A DNA stretch of 64,000 bases from Flavobacteriales bacterium UBA1986 (GCA_002336245.1 DDDG01000003.1:325751-389750), one strand, 5' to 3'. Positions 15,157 through 25,061 are shown, counted from the stretch's first letter. The notes: a model not told the origin generated them from the sequence alone. Made by a program: numbers and translations.

Positions 15157-16065
15157 ATGCAATCGTTCAAACTTCCTCCCAGATTGACCAATGGCGACAC
15201 CATTGCTTTGGTTGCCCCAGCAAAAAAGCTGACTTCCGATGTCATTGATCTTGCGAAGCACTTTCTTGAAGAAAAAGGCTATTCGGTTTGGGTTGGGCCG
15301 AACGCACTAAAAGAAAACGGTGGGTTTGCAGGAAGCGACGAAGAGCGCGCCTCCGACTTCCAGCATGCGCTCAACGACCCAAGCATAAAGGCCATTCTCT
15401 GTCTTCGAGGCGGCTATGGAAGCATCCGAATTTTGAACTTACTTGACTTCAGTTTCTTCCGAAAAAAACCAAAGTGGATCGCTGGCTTTTCAGACATCAC
15501 GCTCTTCCACTCCCTTCTAAGCAACTCTTTTGGATTGTGCTCTTTGCATTCCACTATGCCCTTGGATTTTTCGAGGAACAGCCCCGAAAGCTTAGACAGC
15601 CTAATCCATACTCTAAAAGGAAAAACCTTACACTATGAATTGCCCTCTTCACCCAAAAACAGAACTGGGATAACAAGCGGCATTCTCACTGGTGGGAATT
15701 TGAGTTTGCTTCACAACCTTCAAGGAACAGAGCTCGATTTCAATCCGAAACACAAGATTTTATTTATTGAAGAAGTCTCCGAATCGCTCTATGCTGTAGA
15801 TCGAATGATTCAATCCTTCAAGCTCGCAGGAAAATTCGACGAATTGGCCGGACTCATCGTTGGCGGAATGACGAAAGTTTCGGATGCTGGAGATTGGTTT
15901 TCGCACAGAGATTTACAAGACCTCATTCTTGAAGCAACCCGGGAATACCGCTTCCCGATTGCCTTCGATTTCCCGGCCGGACACATCAGCGACAATCGCT
16001 GCTTGGTGATGGGCCGAATGGCCAACTTAGTTGTAGGCGATCAAGTAAGTTTGAACTTTGTGTAA
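15157..16065 (+). CDS. LD-carboxypeptidase (peptidase family S66, LdcA/MccF type)
   Basis: Family members cut the L,D bond in murein tetrapeptides during cell-wall recycling, or hydrolyse microcin C7-type conjugates. The chosen ATG at 15157 gives 302 residues beginning MQSFKLPPRLTNGDTIALVAPAKK, the normal family start; an earlier ATG at 15073 would add 28 unrelated residues reaching toward metG. The nucleophile region is GFSDITLFH with Ser112. The downstream catalytic Glu and His fit EEVSESLYAVDRM and FPAGHISDNR. The substrate-loop motif CLRGGYGS is intact. It is divergent from metG and directly followed, with no gap, by yraN. LdcA is the more likely role, given the housekeeping context. Confidence 0.92.
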   Translation: MQSFKLPPRLTNGDTIALVAPAKKLTSDVIDLAKHFLEEKGYSVWVGPNALKENGGFAGSDEERASDFQHALNDPSIKAILCLRGGYGSIRILNLLDFSFFRKKPKWIAGFSDITLFHSLLSNSFGLCSLHSTMPLDFSRNSPESLDSLIHTLKGKTLHYELPSSPKNRTGITSGILTGGNLSLLHNLQGTELDFNPKHKILFIEEVSESLYAVDRMIQSFKLAGKFDELAGLIVGGMTKVSDAGDWFSHRDLQDLILEATREYRFPIAFDFPAGHISDNRCLVMGRMANLVVGDQVSLNFV

Positions 16066-16419
16066 ATGGCGGAACATCTTGAATTAGGTGTTGAAGGAGG
16101 AAATTTGGCAGCCAAATACCTCGAGTCGAAGGGTTACACCATTCTCGATCGCAATTGGCGCTGGAGAAAAGCCGAAGTCGATCTCTTTGTTCGAGGAGAA
16201 AACAAGCTGATTCTGGTCGAAGTGAAAACTCGAAGCAGAAGTCTTGAGCAAGAAGAAGATTTGATATCGGAAAACAAAGCACTTTTGTTGCAGTCGGCCT
16301 TGGAAGCTTACATGAAAGAAAAGAACATTTCACTGGAGGCCCGAATCGACCTCATCAAGATTGAAATGCCGAACAAACTGAAACATTTCAAGGCGGCCGT
16401 ACAAGCATCATTTGAATGA
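16066..16419 (+). CDS. YraN family protein (UPF0102, endonuclease-like fold)
   Basis: A 117-residue protein starting at the base after the LD-carboxypeptidase stop. It carries the UPF0102 pattern GGNLAAKYLESKGYTILDRNW, then a D in VDLF and EVKTRS, which correspond to the acidic and lysine positions of the restriction-endonuclease-like fold. No function is established for the family, though Holliday-junction nuclease relatives suggest DNA processing. It overlaps the next gene by four bases (ATGA), so translation is probably coupled. Length is normal for the family. Confidence 0.9.
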   Translation: MAEHLELGVEGGNLAAKYLESKGYTILDRNWRWRKAEVDLFVRGENKLILVEVKTRSRSLEQEEDLISENKALLLQSALEAYMKEKNISLEARIDLIKIEMPNKLKHFKAAVQASFE

Positions 16420-17177
16420 AAGGGAAGAAAGTTAAACCCACAGGACCAATCAGGAAGGATGAAGCAATTCGCCTGAATCGTTACGTAGCAAACTCAGGTG
16501 TTTGCTCTAGACGTGAAGCAGATCAGCTCATCGCAAAAGGTAAAGTCTCAGTGAATGGCAAGGTCGTTACCGAGATGGGAATCAAAGTAACGCTCAACGA
16601 CAAAGTTGAATACGAAGGACGCGTTCTCTCTTCCGAAAAGAAGGTGTACGTGCTGTTGAACAAACCGAAAGGCTACGTTACTACACTCAAAGACCCACAA
16701 GGCAGAAGAACTGTTCTTGAGCTCGTAAAGAACATTTGTAGAGAGCGCATTTATCCAGTTGGCCGTTTGGACACTCAAACCACTGGATTGCTTCTTTTCA
16801 CCAACGACGGAGATCTTTCGGCGCGATTGACTCATCCTAAATACGAGGTTGAAAAAATCTACAAAGCAGTATTGGACAAGAATCTCAATCCAAAAGACTT
16901 TGAAAAAATCTCTACTGGAATTGAGCTTGAAGACGGCCCGATTAAGGTTGACGAGCTTTCTTACCTTGAAAAGAAGAACGAGATTGGTCTCAAGATTCAC
17001 TCTGGACGAAACCGGATTGTACGGAGGATCTTTGAGTCGCTTGGCTACGATGTTGAACGCCTAGATCGCGTACTTTTTGCCGGGCTCAATAAGAAGATGC
17101 TTCCCCGAGGAAAAGCCCGTATGCTCACCGACCAAGAAGTAGGTCAACTCAAAATGCTCGGTGCTGTTAAAAAATGA
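16416..17177 (+). CDS. rRNA pseudouridine synthase (RluB/RsuA family)
   Basis: Converts specific uridines in ribosomal RNA to pseudouridine. The 253-residue protein has a basic N-terminal stretch, an S4 RNA-binding domain (RLNRYVANSGVCSRREAD...KGKVSVNG, about residues 14-70) and the catalytic domain. Motifs there are LNKPKGYVTT, YPVGRLDTQTTGLLLFTND (the catalytic Asp is in GRLD) and SGRNRIVRRIFE. The S4 plus GRLDTxTTGLLLLT layout is the RsuA/RluB/RluE/RluF group. RluB is likeliest for this length, but site specificity cannot be read from sequence. Its start overlaps yraN. Confidence 0.92.
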   Translation: MKGKKVKPTGPIRKDEAIRLNRYVANSGVCSRREADQLIAKGKVSVNGKVVTEMGIKVTLNDKVEYEGRVLSSEKKVYVLLNKPKGYVTTLKDPQGRRTVLELVKNICRERIYPVGRLDTQTTGLLLFTNDGDLSARLTHPKYEVEKIYKAVLDKNLNPKDFEKISTGIELEDGPIKVDELSYLEKKNEIGLKIHSGRNRIVRRIFESLGYDVERLDRVLFAGLNKKMLPRGKARMLTDQEVGQLKMLGAVKK

Positions 17178-17222
17178 TTGGAATCTTCATCTGAGACAAT
17201 CCCCAGCAGCATTTCCAGTTGA

Positions 17223-17230
17223 TACATTTG
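17223..17230 (+). promoter_or_regulatory. Promoter -7 box before the AsmA-like gene (TACATTTG)
   Basis: TACATTTG matches TAnnTTTG and ends ten bases before the ATG at 17241, predicting a very short leader. A -33 TTG at proper spacing was not found. Confidence 0.4.
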
Positions 17231-17240
17231 AACAGCTGGG

Positions 17241-19898
17241 ATGAAAACACTCAAAATCATAGGTATCATAGCCCTAATCCTAATTTCTCTTGGGGCTAGT
17301 TTGCTGTGGTATGCTGCCTCGAAGTATGAGGAAGTGCTCAAAACTGTTGTGCTGGGCGAACTCAATTCCAGACTGAAGACGGAGATGAAGGTGGAAAGCT
17401 TAGAAGTTTCTCCATTCACCGAACTTCCTTTTGTAAGCCTAAATTTCAACGAGGTATTTCTCCCCGCTTCGAAGGTGAAAGACGCCACCAACGACACCCT
17501 ACTCTATCTTCAATCTTTGAGTCTTCACTTCAATGTGTTTGATCTTCTGAACGAAGACTTCAGAGCTCGGAAGTTGAGTTTAAACCAAGGTCTGATAAAC
17601 CTAGAATTTGATGTCGATGGCTTGGGAAATTTTGAAGTGATTTCTGAGCGAAAAGACAGTGCCAGCTCTCCCTTCCTTCTCAAGCTTGAGTCCTTTAACG
17701 CAAGGGACATCCGCTTTCAATATCAAGACAAGCCCAAGAACATTGTCATCAATCAAGACATTCACTTACTCAAATCAATCGGGAAATTGTCGGAAAGCGA
17801 ATTGGATGCTTCGCTCTCTCTAGACTTTAGATCGAACACAACAGTGGTGGACGAGACAAACTATTTAAAAGGAGAAGAGCTGAGCTCTGAACTGGCCATC
17901 TATTTCAACTTTGAAACGAAGCAATTTGTGTTACGCCCAAGCAGTCTTCAATTTTCAAAAACCGAGCTCGATTTGGCTGGGGATTTTAAAACCGAGTCTT
18001 ACGAATTTTCAATTCAAACCAAAGGAATCGATCTCACAGAACTTCAAACGAATGTTCCTCTTTCGAGTTTAGACTTCTTGACTTCTGCGAAAGGAAATGC
18101 CAACTGCAGCCTAAGACTTACTAAACCCGAAGGCCAGACCGATGTGCAAGTAGATGTAAGCTTCCAGGCAAAAAATCTAAGCTATGCACTCGATTCAATT
18201 TTTAGTCCTACCAAATTTGACGTCGAAGGCACATTCACCAATGGTAAATCCCAAAACAATAGCACTAGTTCGTTGAACATAGCACTTGCCAGTGGGCGCT
18301 TGAACAATAACCCTTTCTCTGCCAAATTAGTGCTGAGCAACTTCAACAAACCCTCCTTGAGCTTTGAAACTAAAGCAAGTTTAGACTTCACCCAACTCGC
18401 ACAATGGACCAACTTGGATTCTCTACTTACTCCATCTGAAGGGCAAATTGACTTGGCCTTGAATGGATCCGGCACATATGCGAAGCTCGAGGCAATTAGC
18501 ATTCAATCGATTCTGCTTCAAAACATCGAAGGTCAATTAGTTTTTGACGGTCTGCAATTTGATCAGGAACAAATGGAATTTGCTGGTCTTACAGGAAGCT
18601 GTGAGGTGAACAATAACAATCTAAAGTACACCCTAAAAGGTCGATTGAAAGAACAAGAAATTGAGTCGAAAGGTTTGGTGGTTGGGGTCGTTCCATGGGC
18701 TTACAAGCTGAGCAGTAGAATAAAACTGGATGCCGAGATTTTTGTGGACGGGATAAACGTTGAAGACTTTGCATCCCCAGCACAACATGAAATCTCCTTT
18801 GTATTGCCAAACTGGATTTGGTTAGATGCAAAAGTTCGTATGAACAGCTTTGAATGGAGCAATCTTTTAGCAGCGAACTTGAGCTTTGAGTTGCAACATC
18901 GCCCGTCCTTCAGTCGCCTGCAAAATCTGCAAATGAAGCTTGCCAAAGGTGATGTTACGGCTGACGCCATCATACGAAAGCAGGGAAGCGTTTATAAACT
19001 TAGCACTCAAAGTAAGTTTGATGGAATCGACGTGAAAGACCTATTTTTCTCTTTCAACCAATTTGGTCAAAACACGCTCGAAGACCGCCATTTGGAAGGG
19101 GTTTTGGGCGGAAGCGCAAATATTGAGTTCCTCTTTGATGAGAAGCTGGATGTTCTGCCATCGAGCATTTTCGGAGAGTCTGAATTCAACATCTATAAAG
19201 GTCGGCTCATCAAATTCGAACCATTGGATGAGGTAGCCGATTACTTCGCGTCGAACTTTATTCTCAAACGAGTTTTCAAAGCTGAAGAGCTGCGTAAAGA
19301 GTTGCAAGACATTCATTTCGACACTCTCACCAATACCTTGCTCGTACGTAACGAATCCATCTATTTACCTCAAATGAGCATTAAATCCTCGGTACTCGAT
19401 TTGGACGTGGATGGAACTTACAATTTCAAGAATGAAGTTGATTTTCACCTCGACTTCTACATTACGGATTTGATGAGCAGTTCGAATTCAAGCTCCGAAT
19501 TTGGAGAGATCGAGGACGATGGAACCGGACGTAAAAAAGTCTTCTTATTAATGACAGGATCAGTCGACGACCCTGAGTTCAGTTTGGATAAAGAACGAAA
19601 AAGAGAAGAGCGGAAAAAGAAGGTTCAGTCAGAGACGAAAGTCATCAAAGACTTGATCAAAGATGAGGTCAAAAAGGGTTCTGAGGAAGCTTTGGACTTA
19701 GAAGAAGATTTCGAAGTGGATTGGAGTCCGGAAGAAGAATTAGAAACCAGTCCTAAGAATGGAATTGACACATCAAAATCAGGCACGGCTATTCCTGCAG
19801 AGAAGCAAAAAGGCATAAAAGGTTTGCTCAATAAATTGAAGCAAAGCGATACGACTAAGACTGAATTGGAATTCGATTTTGAGGACGACGACCTCTAG
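17241..19898 (+). CDS. AsmA-like inner-membrane-anchored envelope protein
   Basis: An 885-residue protein with one N-terminal membrane helix (about residues 5-26) and then a very long periplasmic region rich in alternating beta strands, ending in an AsmA_2/AsmA-like C-terminal segment (around IFGESEFNIYKGRLIKFEPL and VRNESIYLPQMSIKSSVLDLDVDG). AsmA-like proteins belong to the bridge-like lipid-transfer superfamily and affect outer-membrane lipid balance. The last 110 or so residues are different: highly charged, with KERKREERKKK and acidic runs, probably disordered. Its stop overlaps the convergent small membrane protein by four bases. The family call is reasonable; the exact role is inference. 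Confidence 0.82.
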   Translation: MKTLKIIGIIALILISLGASLLWYAASKYEEVLKTVVLGELNSRLKTEMKVESLEVSPFTELPFVSLNFNEVFLPASKVKDATNDTLLYLQSLSLHFNVFDLLNEDFRARKLSLNQGLINLEFDVDGLGNFEVISERKDSASSPFLLKLESFNARDIRFQYQDKPKNIVINQDIHLLKSIGKLSESELDASLSLDFRSNTTVVDETNYLKGEELSSELAIYFNFETKQFVLRPSSLQFSKTELDLAGDFKTESYEFSIQTKGIDLTELQTNVPLSSLDFLTSAKGNANCSLRLTKPEGQTDVQVDVSFQAKNLSYALDSIFSPTKFDVEGTFTNGKSQNNSTSSLNIALASGRLNNNPFSAKLVLSNFNKPSLSFETKASLDFTQLAQWTNLDSLLTPSEGQIDLALNGSGTYAKLEAISIQSILLQNIEGQLVFDGLQFDQEQMEFAGLTGSCEVNNNNLKYTLKGRLKEQEIESKGLVVGVVPWAYKLSSRIKLDAEIFVDGINVEDFASPAQHEISFVLPNWIWLDAKVRMNSFEWSNLLAANLSFELQHRPSFSRLQNLQMKLAKGDVTADAIIRKQGSVYKLSTQSKFDGIDVKDLFFSFNQFGQNTLEDRHLEGVLGGSANIEFLFDEKLDVLPSSIFGESEFNIYKGRLIKFEPLDEVADYFASNFILKRVFKAEELRKELQDIHFDTLTNTLLVRNESIYLPQMSIKSSVLDLDVDGTYNFKNEVDFHLDFYITDLMSSSNSSSEFGEIEDDGTGRKKVFLLMTGSVDDPEFSLDKERKREERKKKVQSETKVIKDLIKDEVKKGSEEALDLEEDFEVDWSPEEELETSPKNGIDTSKSGTAIPAEKQKGIKGLLNKLKQSDTTKTELEFDFEDDDL

Positions 19899-20191
19899 GA
19901 ACTTCCTGAGACGCGAGATACGCGGTAGAAAAACAAACTCAGTAAGACCGCAAACTGAAGTGTAATCAGATATAAAATCTTAGGCAAGCTCTCATTGGCT
20001 TGGGCATAAGCTTCCTTGCTGAGTGGGTCAACTTCGAACATCGAACCCAATGCGATGTCTGATACAAAATCAAAGACTATTGGACTTCCTGAGGCCATTC
20101 CAATTGGGGCTAGGGCGAAAAATACAAGAAGCAACGGAAGTGAACGTAGAGCAATCCGTTTCATGCTAGGGGCATTTAAAAAGTGTTTCAT
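19895..20191 (-). CDS. Small membrane protein of unknown function
   Basis: A 98-residue product with two hydrophobic segments (about residues 15-33 and 70-90) joined by a mildly acidic loop. I do not recognise a family. A second ATG at 20164 (MKRIALRS) would give a better membrane-targeting start. It is convergent with the AsmA-like gene, four-base overlap. Between it and the histidine kinase end (20192-20346) I see no gene. The hydrophobic pattern and start context make it plausible, but nothing else confirms it. Confidence 0.55.
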   Translation of the reverse strand: MKHFLNAPSMKRIALRSLPLLLVFFALAPIGMASGSPIVFDFVSDIALGSMFEVDPLSKEAYAQANESLPKILYLITLQFAVLLSLFFYRVSRVSGSS

Positions 20192-20346
20192 CTAAAAGAA
20201 GTTTTATCCTCGCTCTTCTTTTCGACACTCCATATTTAGTACGGCAATTTTATTAGAAGGTTGCGCTCACTTTAAGTTTTATTGAAAAAGAAGCGAGCAA
20301 TTGGATGTAGAAAACTGCCTCAAGACTATTCTGATAAACAACTTAG

Positions 20347-21072
<726 letters not shown>

Positions 21073-21120
21073 CTGATTTTGGTAGGCAATACGTTCACTG
21101 ATGTTTCGAATGATGTCTCT

Positions 21121-21849
21121 TTAGCCAATCCTCTTCCCTTCCTCATTGTAGATTGCCGTTGAGTTGATTTCAATGATGCGCTTATCTCCATCGATGTCGA
21201 GCTTCACATGAAAATCCTTAACAAACCCTGAGGTGTCCAAGCTCTTTAAATATTCGAGAGGAGCTTCCTTACTCTCTTCATGAACAAACTCGGCAATGCT
21301 TCTTCCTACAGCATTTTCAACTCCTAGCAGAAGGTTTCCCGCTTTGTTTGATTCTTGAAAAACGCCATTGAGGTCAATGACATAGATTGCATCGCTCACG
21401 TTCTCGAAAAGATCTCTGAACTTCTCCTCATTCTCTTTCAGCTCAAGCTCACTCTGAATGCGGTCAGTAATCTCATAGCAAGCAACCATGATTTGATCAA
21501 CGTTCCCGTAATCGTCGAATACTGGTGATTTTACGATGTTGAACCAATGTTCACTCCCATCCTTCATTTCCAAGAAGTTGACCGGAAGTCGTAAGCTCTT
21601 CTTTTTGCGAAAAACTTCCTGATCTGTTTGGCGAAAAGACTCGGACTTAGCTATGGAATGACCTAAAAACTCATCCGTTTTCCCGATGAGCTCGTGCTCC
21701 TCGTGTTGATAGAAGTCGCAGGTCTGTTTATTGAGCATCGTAAAGCGTCCTTCTCTGTCTTTACAGAAAACAAAACCGGGGAAAGCATCCAATATTTGAC
21801 GGACTGCCCGTATGCTGATTTTCTCTCCTATAAAAAGTCCAGCAGACAT
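21121..21849 (-). CDS. PAS-domain sensor half (5' part of a split PAS-histidine kinase)
   Basis: A 242-residue piece with two PAS domains: about residues 14-125 (ILDAFPGFVFCKDREGRF ... HWFNIVKSPVFDDYGNV) and about 140-242 (LFENVSDAIYVIDLNGVF ... IIEINSTAIYNEEGKRIG). It stops at TAA 21121-21123 exactly where the second PAS domain should run on into the kinase linker, and the next codons in the same frame do so. The gene begins 22 bases after the response regulator stop and is therefore co-transcribed with it. One base change, for instance to CAA or TAC, would restore a 500-residue kinase. It could be a recent nonsense mutation or a sequence error. Confidence 0.85.
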   Translation of the reverse strand: MSAGLFIGEKISIRAVRQILDAFPGFVFCKDREGRFTMLNKQTCDFYQHEEHELIGKTDEFLGHSIAKSESFRQTDQEVFRKKKSLRLPVNFLEMKDGSEHWFNIVKSPVFDDYGNVDQIMVACYEITDRIQSELELKENEEKFRDLFENVSDAIYVIDLNGVFQESNKAGNLLLGVENAVGRSIAEFVHEESKEAPLEYLKSLDTSGFVKDFHVKLDIDGDKRIIEINSTAIYNEEGKRIG

Positions 21850-21871
21850 GCCGTTAAACCGCGCCCTCCTT

Positions 21872-22342
21872 TTAACAAATGGACTCTAAATGACGGATTT
21901 CTAAAGGTTTCGAAACGTAACCTTTTACCAGAGGATGTTTCTCAGCGCGATCTGCATCCTCCTTTAAAATTGAACTCGTAAGAATAAAAACTGGTGATTC
22001 GAATCCACGTTCTTCCATAGCTTCCAGAAACTGCCATCCATTTAAATACGGAATATTCAAATCCAAAAGAATTAAGTCAACCTCCTGATCTTCCATATAG
22101 GCCAGTGCTCTTCGAGGGTCGGTGAAAGATTTACACGCAATGCGAGCTTCAAATTTTAAGAGAAGTTTTTCAGATATGAAATTAAATATGCTGTCGTCGT
22201 CGATGAGAACTACACGTTCTACTTCGATGCGCTCTTGATCAAAATTCCAATTCTTTTTCACCCTTTGCAGTTGCTGAGAAGTAAGATACGTCGTATGGCT
22301 TTCAAAGTTTCGTTTTGTCTGCGGAATTTGCTGAGTTGTCAA
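21872..22342 (-). CDS. Single-domain response regulator (receiver protein)
   Basis: A receiver domain without output domain, about residues 42-156. The acidic pocket is VVLIDDDS, the phospho-acceptor Asp is in LILLDLNIP, the switch Thr/Ser in FILTSSI, and the conserved Lys in GYVSKPLE. Start choice is open: TTG at 22342 gives an unusual 40-residue leader, while GTG at 22261 gives a more normal receiver. No ATG is available. It is upstream of and probably co-transcribed with the split PAS kinase, whose phosphoryl group it would receive. CheY-like proteins of this type act by protein contact, not by DNA binding. Confidence 0.88.
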   Translation of the reverse strand: MTTQQIPQTKRNFESHTTYLTSQQLQRVKKNWNFDQERIEVERVVLIDDDSIFNFISEKLLLKFEARIACKSFTDPRRALAYMEDQEVDLILLDLNIPYLNGWQFLEAMEERGFESPVFILTSSILKEDADRAEKHPLVKGYVSKPLEIRHLESIC

Positions 22343-22367
22343 ACTGAAATACCTGTATCATTGAAGT

Positions 22368-23369
22368 GTGATTTTTGTCAGCGGAGGAACAGGATTATTA
22401 GGCTCACACGTGTTGATTGAGGTCAGCAAAAAAGGACTTTCTATTCGGGCAGGTTACCGAACGGAGGCAAACATTGCTTTCGTAAAGTCACTGTTTGCTT
22501 ACCACAACCTTCGAGAGGCTTTTGAAAAAATCCATTGGATTGATTTCGACCTATCAAATCCCGCATCAGTTGAAAGTGCAGTTGAAGGATGTAAAGAAGT
22601 CTACCACTGTGCTGCATTGGTCTCCTTTTTCAGCAACGATTCTCAAAAACTTTTCGATGTTAATGTTACCGGTACTCGTCATATGGTGAATGCCTCCCTG
22701 AGGCATGGAGTAGATAAGTTTTGTCATGTGAGTTCAACGGGATCCATCGGCAGACAAAAAGATGGACTGCTCGTTACAGAAAAAGAAAAGTGGAGTTCTA
22801 AAGTTGGAAACTCTGTTTATTCAAAAACTAAACACCTCAGTGAACTAGAAATTTGGCGCGCATCCGAAGAAGGTTTGAATGCCGTGGTGGTCAACCCATC
22901 CATCATTCTAGGTCCTGCTTTAGACGCCAGAAGCAGTGCTGCCATCATTAAAAACGCATCGAAGGGCGGGCGTTTTTTTACGAGTGGTTCGAATGGCTTT
23001 GTGGATGTTCGAGATGCCGCTCTGTGCATGGTTAAATTGATGGAAGCGAATTGTTTTTACGAACGTTTCTTACTCGTAGGACACAATAAAAGGTTCCGAG
23101 AAATGCTCGGCACCTTGGCTAAAGCATTTGGGAAAAAAGCCCCCAACCGTTCCTTGCCAAGACTCATTGGTGAGGTGGCTTGGAGACTTGAAATTCTGCG
23201 GAGCTTCTTTGCTGGGTCCAAGCCACTTCTCACGAGAGAAACCATCGACTCTGCTTATCACGAGGTGAGCTATTCAAATGAAAAAGTTCGAAGTCGATTG
23301 TCTTTTGAGTTTCGCAGTCTTGAGGACACCGTCGACTACGCCGTCGCAAGTTTTCAGAAGCTTCTTTAG
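22368..23369 (+). CDS. NAD(P)-dependent epimerase/dehydratase (extended SDR)
   Basis: A 333-residue extended short-chain dehydrogenase/reductase. GTG at 22368 opens directly with the Rossmann motif (IFVSGGTGLLGSHV, glycine-rich GGTGLLG). The catalytic pair is in VYSKTKHLSELE (Tyr-x-x-x-Lys), with an upstream Ser region HVSSTGSIG. Relatives act on nucleotide sugars, flavonoid-like compounds or sterols, so the substrate cannot be told. A possible promoter TTG-N18-TATCATTG (22335-22363, one mismatch in the -7 box) ends four bases before the start. It is divergent from the response regulator and convergent with the DUF4296 gene. Confidence 0.88.
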   Translation: MIFVSGGTGLLGSHVLIEVSKKGLSIRAGYRTEANIAFVKSLFAYHNLREAFEKIHWIDFDLSNPASVESAVEGCKEVYHCAALVSFFSNDSQKLFDVNVTGTRHMVNASLRHGVDKFCHVSSTGSIGRQKDGLLVTEKEKWSSKVGNSVYSKTKHLSELEIWRASEEGLNAVVVNPSIILGPALDARSSAAIIKNASKGGRFFTSGSNGFVDVRDAALCMVKLMEANCFYERFLLVGHNKRFREMLGTLAKAFGKKAPNRSLPRLIGEVAWRLEILRSFFAGSKPLLTRETIDSAYHEVSYSNEKVRSRLSFEFRSLEDTVDYAVASFQKLL

Positions 23370-23374
23370 TCTTA

Positions 23375-23719
23375 CTATTTCCGATTGAATTCGGCCTCTT
23401 CGCTCTTGAGTTGCGCCAAAGCAAGCTCATAAATCCGCTCGAATTGTTCGGGGTGTTTGCGCCACCAGTCGTACGAGCGTTCGAAATTCTCTTGGGAAAT
23501 TTCGTGCTTTGCCAGCAACTGACCATAAGTCGTTTTGCTTTCAATGGTCCAGTCCTTATCCGGATCCAAAGTGCGAAGGTGTGCCTCCACTTTCTCCACA
23601 TCCACAACCAATTGAACCATCCGCGTCAAGTCCAAGACTTCTACCGGACGCTCAACCTTTTCCTCACAAGAAATAAAGAGTACCAGAAAGAATAGAAAGG
23701 GTGCAAAGGTTTTTCTCAA
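23375..23719 (-). CDS. DUF4296 lipoprotein
   Basis: A 114-residue protein with a lipoprotein signal (FLVLFISC, lipid Cys18). The rest fits DUF4296: a helical segment starting LTRMVQLVVDVEKVEAHL, then KTTYGQLLAKHEISQENFERSYDWW, then QFERIYELALAQL. Function unknown. The start is TTG at 23719, ten bases after the dihydroorotase stop, so it is the last gene of a set with GT2 and pyrC, an order I have seen in other Bacteroidota. It probably sits in the periplasmic face of a membrane. Confidence 0.85.
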   Translation of the reverse strand: MRKTFAPFLFFLVLFISCEEKVERPVEVLDLTRMVQLVVDVEKVEAHLRTLDPDKDWTIESKTTYGQLLAKHEISQENFERSYDWWRKHPEQFERIYELALAQLKSEEAEFNRK

Positions 23720-23729
23720 GACAGTAAAA

Positions 23730-25061
23730 TCAACGATTGAAGAGCATTCGCTCCCCGAGGGATCCTTCTATGACCGCTCCATTTTCGTATACCTTATTTC
23801 CATTTACGAAAGTCATTTCAACCTTCTGTGGAAACTTATGTCCTTCAAAAGGAGACCACCCGCATTTATATAAAATATTCTCCTTGGTGACCTCCCAAGC
23901 TTTGTTGGGGTGAATCAATACCAAATCTGCCTTATAGCCTTCTCGCAAATACCCCCGATCAACGATTTGGTACATCTCTGCAAGGTTGTGAGCAAACTTC
24001 TGTACGATCAGCTCAAGACTGAAAATTCCTTCATCCCACATTTCAAGAAGTGCCGGTAAAGCGTGTTGTACCAACGGACCGCCGGCAGGTGCCTTGAAGT
24101 ACGTATTCTGCTTTTCTTCCCATGTATGCGGGGCGTGATCTGTTGCCAAGACGTCAATTTTACCACTGATGACAGCTTCGCGTACAGCGGTTCGATCGGC
24201 TCTCGTTTTCACAGCTGGATTCCATTTGATTCGATTCCCAAGCTTTTGATAATCTTCTTCTTGAAACCAGAGGTGATGAATGCAGGCCTCTGCGGTGAGT
24301 CGTTTGTCTTTTAGTTCCTTATTACCATCAAAAATTGAGAGTTCTCGTTCGGTGGAAATGTGCAGAATATGAAGTCGGGCGTTGTATTTGGCAGCCAATT
24401 CAGCAGCTCTTGAAGAAGAACGGTAACAGGCTTCTGCAGAGCGAATGGACGGATGCAATTCAATCGGCACATCTTCGCCAAACTTGGCTCTGGCCATCTT
24501 AATGTTCGCCTTTATGGTTTCCTCATCCTCACAATGCGCGGCAATTAAACTTTCACACTCCGAGAAGAGTCCTTCAAGGGCATGCTTGTCATCTACCAGC
24601 ATATTTCCTGTGCTGCTTCCCATGAAGACCTTCACTCCACAAACTCTTTTTGGGTCGGTCTTCAAGACCTCACTCAAATTATCGTTTGAAACCCCCATAT
24701 GAAAGGAGTAGTTCGCGATGGATCTTTCCGCGGCGATGTCGTATTTGTCTTGCAGCAAGTCTTGGGTTAAAGTATTGGGCACCGTGTTGGGCATCTCCAT
24801 GAAGGATGTAATCCCTCCTGCAACCGCTGCCCTCGACTCTGTGTAAAGCTCTGCTTTGTGGGTTAGTCCGGGTTCACGGAAATGTACCTGATCATCGATG
24901 AGTCCAGGTATGCATATCAAGCCACTCGCATCGATTCGCTCTGCCCCTTCTGCCTCAATGGGCTCGCGACTGATTCGACTAATCCGATCATTTTCAATTA
25001 GGATATTTCCCTTAAACTTTCTGTTTTCGTTGACTATTAGAGCGTTTTCAATCAGTATCAT
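23730..25061 (-). CDS. pyrC: Dihydroorotase (type I, amidohydrolase fold)
   Basis: Closes N-carbamoyl-L-aspartate to L-dihydroorotate in pyrimidine synthesis. The 443-residue protein has the metal-site region LIDDQVHFREPGLTHK, followed by EMPNTVPNT and later HILHISTERE and the catalytic Asp in LATDHAPHTWEEK. The usual HxH of the first metal motif reads QVH here, with Gln in the first His place. My recollection is that this DDQVHFREPG form is common in Bacteroidota dihydroorotases, so it is probably active. It lies between the GT2 and DUF4296 genes. Allantoinase or hydantoinase is less likely, given the REPGLTHK motif. Confidence 0.9.
   Translation of the reverse strand: MILIENALIVNENRKFKGNILIENDRISRISREPIEAEGAERIDASGLICIPGLIDDQVHFREPGLTHKAELYTESRAAVAGGITSFMEMPNTVPNTLTQDLLQDKYDIAAERSIANYSFHMGVSNDNLSEVLKTDPKRVCGVKVFMGSSTGNMLVDDKHALEGLFSECESLIAAHCEDEETIKANIKMARAKFGEDVPIELHPSIRSAEACYRSSSRAAELAAKYNARLHILHISTERELSIFDGNKELKDKRLTAEACIHHLWFQEEDYQKLGNRIKWNPAVKTRADRTAVREAVISGKIDVLATDHAPHTWEEKQNTYFKAPAGGPLVQHALPALLEMWDEGIFSLELIVQKFAHNLAEMYQIVDRGYLREGYKADLVLIHPNKAWEVTKENILYKCGWSPFEGHKFPQKVEMTFVNGNKVYENGAVIEGSLGERMLFNR

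Noticed and set aside
15042..15245. A longer metG start at 15245 adding 68 residues
   Set aside because: The extra residues have no family character, overlap the divergent LD-carboxypeptidase, and the promoter box at 15048-15055 lies after them.
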